DNA of 7,891 bases. Origin: Anaerolineales bacterium UBA6668 (GTDB taxonomy: Bacteria > Chloroflexota > Anaerolineae > Anaerolineales > UBA6668). Of the stretch, positions 1 through 5,684 are shown piece by piece. The stretch spans positions 24,616-32,506 of the forward strand of contig DKKK01000018.1 in NCBI GenBank assembly GCA_002455215.1. Reading direction: 5' to 3'. Made by a program: the position numbers and the translations under genes. The notes beneath the pieces are model-generated. The model did no database searches, had not been told where the DNA came from, and worked only from the letters and a program-made list of their open reading frames with translations. Position 1 is the stretch's first letter; each line of letters begins with the position of its first letter.

Positions 1-1
1 A

Positions 2-304
2 ACACGCGGGGTGCGCTCGGTGATTGAAGCATACCAACTGACTTGGAATGTGACGCAACTCGGTTGCCGCGCCGAATATTGGTTCCGCACGTCACCCGCC
101 GTGAACGGTGGCGAAGCCGCCGCCGCGGTGGATATTGAGCTTGACCGCTATATGCACTTGTTTGCGCTCAATCGCGGTATTTTGCTGACACCTTTCCATA
201 ATATGGCGTTAATTGCCCCACAAACCACTGCCACTGATATTGACTACCATACCCAGATTTTTCGTCAGGCGGTGGAAAGTTTGTTTGGCGAAGGGTCGCC
301 GTAG
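2..304 (+). CDS. Class-III PLP aminotransferase (GSA aminomutase-like), C-terminal fragment
   Basis: This is the last 100 codons of a gene that begins upstream of the window; the frame is open from base 2 and stops at TAG 302-304. The GTG at base 11 is internal, not a start. The visible part carries the C-terminal signature of glutamate-1-semialdehyde 2,1-aminomutase and its aspartate-aminotransferase-family relatives: a GCRAEYWF strand, then an NGGEAAAAVD segment, a helix LDRYMHLFALNRG, the conserved LLTPFHNMAL strand, and a final helix DYHTQIFRQAVESLF. This is the small domain that closes over the active site. The catalytic lysine lies upstream and is not visible, so substrate and exact subfamily cannot be decided. 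A haem-pathway hemL is possible, but many such genes act on other amino acids. No obvious terminator follows the stop codon. Confidence 0.8.
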   Translation, partial: TRGVRSVIEAYQLTWNVTQLGCRAEYWFRTSPAVNGGEAAAAVDIELDRYMHLFALNRGILLTPFHNMALIAPQTTATDIDYHTQIFRQAVESLFGEGSP

Positions 305-409
305 GGTCGCTTAACGGCAAGCCTTCGTATATGCCATGCGTGCCGAAGATAACCTGTGTCGAATATAAATTTAAGCTCGCTACACAAATTTGCAGTAAAA
401 TTGGAGAAG

Positions 410-526
410 GTGTCTCTATTCGGTAGGTTTAAGTGCTTTCCTTTTTGGGGGAAAATACGCAATTGCCCTGCCCAATCGTTATCGGGGTCATTCCCATCTG
501 CTTTTATTTTTTCATCCTTATGTTAA
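410..526 (+). other. Possible 38-codon leader ORF upstream of the Dabb gene
   Basis: A GTG-started frame of 38 codons lies behind a purine-rich GGAGAAGG (403-410) and ends at TAA 524-526, overlapping the ATG of the Dabb gene at 520. This geometry would allow translational coupling, which could matter because the Dabb ATG has no Shine-Dalgarno of its own. However, the GGAG is too close to the GTG to be ideal, the predicted peptide is rich in Phe, Ser and Cys and resembles no family I know, and the stretch may simply be untranslated leader. The rest of the 305-519 gap is AT-richer than the genes. It has a weak TATAAA at 364-369 without a recognisable -35, and I see nothing else in it. Confidence 0.15.
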
Positions 527-795
527 CTCACATCGTTCTCTTTAAACTAAAAGATCCGTCAGCCGCACCCGAAGTCAAACGCCGTTTGGAAGAACTTCCG
601 GCGCAAATTCCGCAAATCCGTCACTTTGAAATTGGGCTAGACATTGTACAAGAAGCCCGCTCTTTTCACGTCTCGGTCTTTTCGCGCTTCGACTCGCTCG
701 AAAGTTTGCGCGAATACCAGAGCCACCCGGCACACGTTGCGTTTGGCGCGTGGTTGCGCCCGCAGATTGAAGCCGGTGCGGCGGTGGATTATTGA
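520..795 (+). CDS. Dabb family protein (stress-responsive dimeric alpha/beta barrel)
   Basis: A 91-residue protein matching the Dabb domain over its whole length. Visible hallmarks are the N-terminal strand MLTHIVLFKLKD with its conserved His4, a helix APEVKRRLEELPAQIP, a strand IRHFEIGLD, a strand SFHVSVFSRFDS, and the typical helix ending LREYQSHPAHVAF (residues 63-75). Members form ferredoxin-like dimers; a few are enzymes such as olivetolic acid cyclase, but most bacterial ones have no known reaction, so function stays open. The frame is open further upstream to 433, but the extra 29 residues are hydrophobic and unlike the family, and Dabb proteins characteristically begin at this Met, so ATG 520 was chosen. 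No Shine-Dalgarno precedes it. A heptamer repeat array begins five bases after the stop codon. Confidence 0.88.
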   Translation: MLTHIVLFKLKDPSAAPEVKRRLEELPAQIPQIRHFEIGLDIVQEARSFHVSVFSRFDSLESLREYQSHPAHVAFGAWLRPQIEAGAAVDY

Positions 796-799
796 GACG

Positions 800-869
800 C
801 GGGAAGCGGGAAGAAGGATATGGAATACGGGAAGAAGGATATGGGATACGGGATACGGGATGCGGGACG
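800..869 (+). repeat. Heptanucleotide tandem array, G-rich strand (ten units)
   Basis: Ten contiguous 7-base units with no phase slip, consensus CGGGATA. In order they are CGGGAAG, CGGGAAG, AAGGATA, TGGAATA, CGGGAAG, AAGGATA, TGGGATA, CGGGATA, CGGGATG, CGGGACG. A higher-order 21-base unit (three heptamers) is repeated at 807-827 and 828-848 with one mismatch. The last four units that keep GGG place four GGG runs exactly four bases apart (843-866). The array starts five bases after the Dabb stop codon and is not coding in any convincing frame. Phased heptamer repeats of this general kind are known from cyanobacterial intergenic DNA (STRR sequences); any relation here is by analogy only. Confidence 0.85.
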
Positions 870-921
870 TGTGATGTAGGGGGTAAATCTGACAAGCTCC
901 GCTAGGACAAGACACAGACAC

Positions 922-949
922 TATTCCCTATTCCCTATGCCCTATCCCC
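922..949 (-). repeat. Heptanucleotide tandem array, inverted partner (four units)
   Basis: Four contiguous heptamers on the plus strand: TATTCCC, TATTCCC, TATGCCC, TATCCCC. Read on the minus strand these are GGGGATA, GGGCATA, GGGAATA, GGGAATA, the same type of unit as the 800-869 array but in opposite orientation. The two arrays are separated by 52 bases of non-repetitive sequence (870-921). A transcript through the region could pair them into a long imperfect hairpin, so the element might act as a transcript end or barrier between the Dabb gene and dus. No U-tract follows, so it is not a standard intrinsic terminator. Confidence 0.75.
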
Positions 950-976
950 GGCTCCCCCTAACCGCCAACCACACCA

Positions 977-985
977 TGATATACT
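977..985 (+). promoter_or_regulatory. Extended -10 promoter of dus, placed for a leaderless mRNA
   Basis: The sequence TGATATACT fits the extended -10 consensus TGnTATAAT with one mismatch in the hexamer (980-985). There is no recognisable -35 about 17 bases upstream, as is usual for extended -10 promoters. Counting six to seven bases downstream puts the transcription start at about 992-993, on the ATG of dus. There is also no Shine-Dalgarno before that ATG. Both facts point to a leaderless dus transcript. Confidence 0.55.
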
Positions 986-992
986 TAACTAC

Positions 993-1937
993 ATGAATGC
1001 TCCTAGTTTCTACGTGCGAGATGTGCCCATTTATGGCAATACAGTCTTAGCCCCCATGTCGGGCTATTCTGATTTGCCATTTCGCTCCATCTGCCGCTCA
1101 CTCGGAAGCGCTATGAGCTACACCGAATTTGTAGCCGCCCCCGGACTATTACGCAACATCCCCAGTTTATACCGTAAACTGCTGTTTACCCCCGCCGAGC
1201 GCCCCATCGTCTTCCAAATCTACGGCGCACGCGAAGATGAACTGGTCGAAGCCGCACTACGCATCCAAGAGCTACAACCCGACATCATAGACATCAACAT
1301 GGGCTGTTGGTCACCTGCCGTAGCAGACAATGGCGCTGGTGCTGGCTTACTGTGTGACCCCAGCAAAATCGGGCACATCTTTGCCCGCCTAACCCAGGCG
1401 CTGGAAGTACCCGTTACCGGCAAAATTCGTTTAGGTTGGGATGATAGCAGTCTCAACCACCGTTTGGTGGCTCGCATTCTGGCAGAAAACGGAGCAAGCT
1501 TGATTGCCGTACATGGGCGCACCAAAGCCCAAGCCTACAAAGGCAACGCCAATTGGCAAGCCATTGCCGAAGTCTGCCAAACGGTCAGCATCCCGGTACT
1601 CGGAAATGGCGATGTCAAATCTCCAGCAGATATTACGCGCATGATGGCAGAAACCGGCTGTCAGGGCGTAATGATTGGGCGAGCGGCAATTGGCAACCCG
1701 TGGATTTTTGCCCACAAAGAGCGTGAGCAGGTAACGCCAGCAGAACGCGCCGAAATGCTCATACGCCACATGACTTTAGCAATCGAATATTACGGTGCAG
1801 AATTAGGCTTTGACCTATTCCAAAGACACGCCACCAAATACATCTCCGGCTTTGCAGGTGCGGCACACTTGCGTGCCAGCCTAGCCAATGCCAAAAACCC
1901 ATCGGGAGTGCTGTATGAACTCACCGCTTTCGCTTAA
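993..1937 (+). CDS. dus: tRNA-dihydrouridine synthase (Dus family)
   Basis: A 314-residue flavoenzyme that reduces uridines of the tRNA D-loop to dihydrouridine using FMN and NAD(P)H. It shows the family motifs in order: LAPMSGYSDLPFR (residues 19-31, FMN-binding start of the TIM barrel), DINMGC with Asn102 and catalytic Cys105, VTGKIRLGW with catalytic Lys144, VHGRT (173-177), VLGNGD (202-207) and GVMIGRAAIGNPW (225-237) for the FMN phosphate, followed by the short helical tRNA-binding domain. The loop after Cys105 reads W-S-P-A-V where most Dus enzymes have P-x-x-K-V, so a near-invariant Pro and Lys are replaced. Length is near the usual 320-340. The 3' end overlaps the cca start by 23 bases, so the two are probably one operon for tRNA maturation. 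DusB-like by overall look, but the subfamily is not certain. Confidence 0.95.
   Translation: MNAPSFYVRDVPIYGNTVLAPMSGYSDLPFRSICRSLGSAMSYTEFVAAPGLLRNIPSLYRKLLFTPAERPIVFQIYGAREDELVEAALRIQELQPDIIDINMGCWSPAVADNGAGAGLLCDPSKIGHIFARLTQALEVPVTGKIRLGWDDSSLNHRLVARILAENGASLIAVHGRTKAQAYKGNANWQAIAEVCQTVSIPVLGNGDVKSPADITRMMAETGCQGVMIGRAAIGNPWIFAHKEREQVTPAERAEMLIRHMTLAIEYYGAELGFDLFQRHATKYISGFAGAAHLRASLANAKNPSGVLYELTAFA
1904..1908 (+). promoter_or_regulatory. Shine-Dalgarno of cca inside dus
   Basis: GGGAG lies six bases before ATG 1915, inside the last codons of dus. It decides the cca start: the frame is open further upstream (for instance ATG 1888), but that would add nine residues unrelated to the family and has no comparable site. 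Confidence 0.6.
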
Positions 1938-3459
1938 ACAATTCCCCCTGGGCGTGCAACACGCTTTACTCGCCTTAAAACAAGCGGGGGGAGAAATTTA
2001 TTGGGTGGGTGGTGGGGTGCGCGATGCAATCTTGGGCATTCCAGTGCAAGATTTTGATATCGAAGTGTTTGGCATTGGGCAGGGCGAGATTCTTTCGGCA
2101 CTGCGTAAGGTGGGCGCCGCTCAACTCATAGGCAAATCATTTGGCATCATCGAAGCCCGCCCACGTGCTGGTGGCGAACTGGATGTATCCATGCCACGCG
2201 ATGAATATGGAAACGCCCTGCGCCCGTATGCCACCCCTGTCTCACTCACCGATTCAGCCAGCCGCCGAGATTTCACCATCAATGCCTTGTACGTCAACCC
2301 ATTTGCAGGGCAACTCATTGATGTAGTTGGCGGTATGGCAGATCTCCAAACCCAAACCCTGCGCCACATCAGCCCAGCATTTGCCCAAGACCCGTTGCGG
2401 GTACTGCGCGGCATGAAACTGTGCGCCCGCTACGCACTCAGCATAGCGCCGGAAACTGTGCAATTTTTGCAAACCTTACACACCACCCCAACGCGCTGGC
2501 TAGTGGAAAGAAGCTGGCCAGAGTGGGAAGATTGGGCAGAGAGTGCATACCCCCAACACGGCTTGTCTTACTTACAAAAAATCGGCTGGCTGGCAGAATA
2601 CCCCGCACTGCAAGCGCTGGTGGGTTGTGCGCAAGACCCCACTTGGCACCCCGAAGGAGATGTTTGGACACACACCCTATTCGCTTGTGAATATGCCGCT
2701 CATTTGGCAGAGCAATCCAAACTAAGCGGACGAGCACGTCAAGTGTTGGTATTAGCCGCGCTGTGCCACGACCTGGGCAAGCCAATTTGCACCTACCAAT
2801 CCGAAGATGGGCATATTCGCAGTCCCGAACACGATATCAAAGGCGTACCGATTGCCCAAACATTTTTGACACAAATCGTTACCCCGGAAAAAATCATCTC
2901 CCAAGTGCTCAAACTCATCCGTTACCACATGATTCACAACAATTGGGAGGGGCTTTTTGCCAAAGACAACCGGGTGGCAGTGCAAATTTTGGCAGATAAG
3001 TTAGTGCCCGCCACCATTCGCCAATGGGAAATGCTGGTGACAGCAGACGCATCTGCCCGCCCACCCCTGCCGGAATATCATCCAGGGCGAAAATGGCTGA
3101 GCACTGCCGAAACCTGGCAATGTGCGGATGGGGCACAGGCAGATATTCTCACTGGCGCGTTCCTTTTACAATTGGGAGCGCAACCCGGACCCGCAATGGG
3201 CTCTCTGCTAGACCGTGCCCACAATGCACAAATTTCCGGCGCATTTACCGACTTGGCGGGTGCGATGCGTTGGCTAGCCCAAAACGGGGGGAGTATTCGC
3301 TTGCTAAGTGGGGAAGACTTGCTATTGGCAGGCGTTTCGGCTGGACCGCAAATGGGGGCGCTGTTGCATAAATTATTGGAACTGCAACTTGCTCAGCAAG
3401 TGACTACCCGCGAGCAAGCACTGGCTTGGCTGGCAAGCGAACTTTCAACGCCCAAATAA
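1915..3459 (+). CDS. cca: CCA-adding / poly(A) polymerase family nucleotidyltransferase with HD domain
   Basis: A 514-residue class II nucleotidyltransferase, most likely adding or repairing the 3' CCA of tRNA. The head domain shows VGGGVRDAILG (residues 31-41), the metal-binding DFDIEVFG (46-53, Asp46 and Asp48), and SRRDFTINAL (116-124), followed by DPLRVLRG (159-166) of the neck. An HD phosphohydrolase domain follows, with THTLF (252-256), LCHDLGKP (283-290), a SPEHD (303-307) and a Tyr-His at 337-338; such domains in Cca proteins are metal-dependent phosphatase/phosphodiesterases. The C-terminus contains two similar modules of about 45 residues (411-453 and 462-508), each with the pattern G-x3-L-L-x-x-G-x-x-x-G-P-x-M-G-x-L-L ending in a W-L-A helix. 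The DFDIEVFG version is found in both CCA-adding and A-adding enzymes, so specificity is inferred from the neighbouring dus. It starts inside dus and ends 15 bases inside the opposing aldehyde dehydrogenase gene. Confidence 0.9.
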   Translation: MNSPLSLKQFPLGVQHALLALKQAGGEIYWVGGGVRDAILGIPVQDFDIEVFGIGQGEILSALRKVGAAQLIGKSFGIIEARPRAGGELDVSMPRDEYGNALRPYATPVSLTDSASRRDFTINALYVNPFAGQLIDVVGGMADLQTQTLRHISPAFAQDPLRVLRGMKLCARYALSIAPETVQFLQTLHTTPTRWLVERSWPEWEDWAESAYPQHGLSYLQKIGWLAEYPALQALVGCAQDPTWHPEGDVWTHTLFACEYAAHLAEQSKLSGRARQVLVLAALCHDLGKPICTYQSEDGHIRSPEHDIKGVPIAQTFLTQIVTPEKIISQVLKLIRYHMIHNNWEGLFAKDNRVAVQILADKLVPATIRQWEMLVTADASARPPLPEYHPGRKWLSTAETWQCADGAQADILTGAFLLQLGAQPGPAMGSLLDRAHNAQISGAFTDLAGAMRWLAQNGGSIRLLSGEDLLLAGVSAGPQMGALLHKLLELQLAQQVTTREQALAWLASELSTPK

Positions 3460-4932
3460 CCAGCCAATCACCCGCAGTAAAAATTTCGCATCCCGTTTGG
3501 CATTTGGAAACCAATGGGCTTCACGCGGTCGGTCAAACCAATCCCAGCTTAGGTGTTTTTGCACCACCATTTCCAGCAACCCTTCCTTGCCCCGCGTCTT
3601 ACCAAAACCACTTGCCTTGCGCCCGCCCCAAGCAATCTCAGCATGACCCGCAGGCGCACCATGCTCAATAATCGCCACATCGCCCACCTGCAGTTGCGCG
3701 GCGAGGGCACGCCCTTGCGCTCGGTTGCGCGTCCAGATACTGGCGGTTAGCCCAAATGGGCTGGCATTGGTGCGAGCAACTGCTTCGGCGGCATCTGCCA
3801 CCCTTTGTACCACAACCACCGGACCAAAAATTTCTTCCCGCCAAATACGCGCCGATTCTGGCACATCGGTCAAGATGGTGGGCTGGAAAAAACGCCCTGC
3901 ACTACGCACCGCTTGCCCACCACACACCAAACGCGCCCCACATAGCACCGCATCCTCCACCAATGCTTGAATTTTGGCTAATTGGGCAGGGGTGGTAATG
4001 GCAGTAATGTCGGCGGTGGGGTCGGTACTGTCGCCCACCCGCAAGTTGGCATAGGCTTGGCGTAACGCGTGCAAACACGCATCGGCAACCGCCGCTTCCA
4101 CATACACCTGCTCCACCGCTAGGCACGCTTGCCCGGCATTGACATTTGCCGCCCAGGCAATGCCCTGCGCGGCACGTTGCAGGTCGGCATCTGCCAGCAC
4201 GATAGCCACATCCTTACCGCCCAATTCTAGCGTGAGCGGGAGCAACTGCTCGCCAGCCAAACGGGCTACCTGTCGCCCGACTGCCACACTACCGGTAAAA
4301 ACCAACTTATCAATCCCTGCCGCAATCAATGCCTGCCCGACCGACCCATCGCCCTGCACAAGCGTGAGCACATCGCGGGGAAAGCCTGCTTGGGCAAATA
4401 AGTGGGCAATCTCTGCGCCAATGTGGGGCGTATGCTCAGATGGCTTAAGTACCACGCTATTCCCGGCAATCAACGCCGCCAAAACTGGTTGCAGACTTAA
4501 GTTAAATGGGTAATTCCAAGGGGCAATAACCCCAACCACCCCGTATGGCTCATATACCAAGCGGTGAGAGCGGTGTAGCCCGCTCAGCGGGAATGCCCAA
4601 CGCGCTTTGAGTACCCGCCCCGCCACCCGTTGGTAATACTGACACAGTTCCAACACGGTAAAAATTTCACCATAAGCATCGAAGGGCGATTTTCCCTGTG
4701 TTTGACATAAGCATTCGGCAATTCTTTCTGCCGAGCGGGCAACTTCCTGCGAAAATCGGTGCAGGAAACGACTGCGTTGCCGAAGCGAGAGCGCTTGCCA
4801 GTGTGGTTGCGCTTGGCGGGCACGCTGAACACATGCTGGGATTTCGGCAAGGGCTGTGCAACGCACGGGGCTGAATGCTTCGCCATTGTTGGGGTTGGTG
4901 GGATGTAGGTGAGTCTCCGCTGATGTGGTCAT
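3445..4932 (-). CDS. NAD(P)-dependent aldehyde dehydrogenase
   Basis: A 495-residue cytosolic enzyme oxidising an aldehyde to its acid. All key features of the superfamily are visible: NPNNGEAF near the N-terminus, APWNYPFNLSLQP (137-149) with the oxyanion Asn140, VLKPSEHTP (161-169) with cofactor-binding Lys163, VFTGSVAVGR (211-220), LELGGKD with general base Glu236, NAGQACLAVEQVYV with nucleophile Cys270, EEIFGPVV (366-373) and SPFGLTASIW (391-400). The C-terminal tail ends in a basic, hydrophobic stretch (FLLRVIGWLFGR). The usual Arg after the catalytic Cys segment (C-x-x-x-E-R) is Gln here. Substrate cannot be told from sequence. The start is ATG at 4932; a TTG at 4962 would add ten residues, but the family starts about here. 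No clear Shine-Dalgarno for either. Convergent with cca, overlapping it by 15 bases. No gene in the window suggests its pathway. Confidence 0.95.
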   Translation of the reverse strand: MTTSAETHLHPTNPNNGEAFSPVRCTALAEIPACVQRARQAQPHWQALSLRQRSRFLHRFSQEVARSAERIAECLCQTQGKSPFDAYGEIFTVLELCQYYQRVAGRVLKARWAFPLSGLHRSHRLVYEPYGVVGVIAPWNYPFNLSLQPVLAALIAGNSVVLKPSEHTPHIGAEIAHLFAQAGFPRDVLTLVQGDGSVGQALIAAGIDKLVFTGSVAVGRQVARLAGEQLLPLTLELGGKDVAIVLADADLQRAAQGIAWAANVNAGQACLAVEQVYVEAAVADACLHALRQAYANLRVGDSTDPTADITAITTPAQLAKIQALVEDAVLCGARLVCGGQAVRSAGRFFQPTILTDVPESARIWREEIFGPVVVVQRVADAAEAVARTNASPFGLTASIWTRNRAQGRALAAQLQVGDVAIIEHGAPAGHAEIAWGGRKASGFGKTRGKEGLLEMVVQKHLSWDWFDRPREAHWFPNAKRDAKFLLRVIGWLFGR

Positions 4933-5006
4933 AGTAAGGTAGGGGTAGGTGCTAAGTGACAAATTTCACCCAAAATGAACACGCATTTTTTCTTGAAGCT
5001 CTATTG

Positions 5007-5012
5007 TATAAT
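5007..5012 (+). promoter_or_regulatory. -10 box upstream of the membrane protein gene, possibly bidirectional
   Basis: A perfect TATAAT lies about 100 bases before the membrane-protein start, giving an expected transcript start near 5019 and a leader of about 97 bases. No good -35 is at 16-18 bases; TTGAAG at 4993-4998 is too close (8 bases). On the minus strand the overlapping bases read TATTAT (5008-5013) and TACAAT (5003-5008), each one mismatch from TATAAT and facing the aldehyde dehydrogenase gene, so the site could serve both genes. Within the leader, 5067-5082 is a near-perfect palindrome that could be an operator. This is inference only. Confidence 0.4.
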
Positions 5013-5103
5013 AAAGATGCACTACCCGTACATCGGATACAGGACAAATTACGCTTTTTAATTAAGGGAAAATGTCATTTCCATTCATGTCGAATATCAG
5101 TTT

Positions 5104-5110
5104 AAGGAAG
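5104..5110 (+). promoter_or_regulatory. Shine-Dalgarno setting the start of the membrane protein gene
   Basis: AAGGAAG ends five bases before GTG 5116, the best spacing among the candidate starts. GTG 5110 directly abuts the site and ATG 5140 has no site in front, so GTG 5116 was chosen. Confidence 0.6.
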
Positions 5111-5115
5111 TGTCT

Positions 5116-5634
5116 GTGACAAATTATCAAACTCAACTCATGACGATTTTTGACTTTGACGAAACCGACCTGCTCGCCAATCAAAACGGCGTATGGTCTG
5201 AAAAGCAAAGAAATAAATTGAAAAAAATGACGCAGAAATACCCACGACACGTTGTCATTGGGTTATGTATCCTCATCGCTAGCATTGGCAGTGCAATCTG
5301 GTTTGGCGAGCAAAACAAAATTTTGATTGTTTTGGCGGCATTTTTGGTTGTGTGCGTGCTATTCGCATTATTAAGGAGTGCCCGTAATTTTGAACTGTTG
5401 AGACTGAATCTATCTCCGACAGCCTGTTCAGGGAAAATAGAATTGGTCACATCTATTCAATATCATTTAAGATATCGCCACAACATTTTTGAAGTTAAGT
5501 TCGAAGATAAACCCATCTACTCCTTACAATTGCCTTGGGAGCAATTCAAATTCCTACGGCACGGGCATCGGTACACCTTTTACTATGCAGAAAATAGTGG
5601 CAAAATTGGCAGTATCATCTATTTGGGAGAGTAG
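5116..5634 (+). CDS. Uncharacterised two-helix membrane protein
   Basis: A 172-residue protein I cannot assign to a named family. It has an acidic N-terminus with the pattern FDFDETDLLANQNG (residues 12-25), then a polar basic stretch WSEKQRNKLKKMTQKYPRH. Two hydrophobic helices follow (about 45-63 and 69-87), separated by a short loop WFGEQNK. The C-terminal soluble domain of about 80 residues (90-172) is rich in Tyr, Phe and alternating hydrophobics, so probably beta-stranded, with motifs LQLPWEQFKFL and HRYTFYYAENSGKIGSIIYL. The short loop fits a helical hairpin with both termini on the same, probably cytoplasmic, side; the basic residues on both flanks support this. There is no signal peptide. 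The gene stands alone, with its own promoter and Shine-Dalgarno, and is visibly AT-richer than its neighbours, which may mean weak codon selection or acquisition. Confidence 0.8.
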   Translation: MTNYQTQLMTIFDFDETDLLANQNGVWSEKQRNKLKKMTQKYPRHVVIGLCILIASIGSAIWFGEQNKILIVLAAFLVVCVLFALLRSARNFELLRLNLSPTACSGKIELVTSIQYHLRYRHNIFEVKFEDKPIYSLQLPWEQFKFLRHGHRYTFYYAENSGKIGSIIYLGE

Positions 5635-5659
5635 CGCCCCACTTATTGATCACATTCGG

Positions 5660-5667
5660 TATATATT
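5660..5667 (+). promoter_or_regulatory. Weak -10 candidate for priA
   Basis: TATATATT contains TATATT (5662-5667), one base from the -10 consensus, in the only AT-rich part of the gap before priA. TTGATC at 5646-5651 resembles a -35 but lies too close. If used, transcription would start near 5674 and give a leader of about 117 bases that includes the three hairpins at 5685-5756. Confidence 0.25.
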
Positions 5668-5684
5668 CAACACGGATGGGAACT

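Noticed and set aside
305..350. Hairpin CGGCA/TGCCG (315-319 with 341-345) as a terminator of the aminotransferase gene
   Set aside because: Only five pairs, a loop of 21 bases, a competing pairing (323-327 with 344-348) and no U-tract.
437..454. Small stem TTTCC/GGAAA before the Dabb gene
   Set aside because: A five-pair AT-rich stem of this size occurs often by chance and has no linked signal.
433..519. N-terminal extension of the Dabb gene to a TTG at 433
   Set aside because: The extra 29 residues are hydrophobic and unlike the family; Dabb proteins begin at the MLTHIVLFK strand, and 433-519 looks non-coding.
637..921. Minus-strand frames over the heptamer arrays
   Set aside because: Their products are repetitive (Pro/Ser/His/Ile-type runs) because they translate the tandem repeat, and they run antisense to the Dabb gene.
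1888..1914. Earlier ATG for cca at 1888
   Set aside because: It would deepen the overlap with dus, adds nine residues with no family similarity, and the GGGAG at 1904-1908 is correctly spaced for ATG 1915.
4933..4962. TTG start at 4962 for the aldehyde dehydrogenase
   Set aside because: The ten extra residues are not needed for the fold and ATG 4932 is the stronger codon; the question is not fully closed because neither has a clear Shine-Dalgarno.
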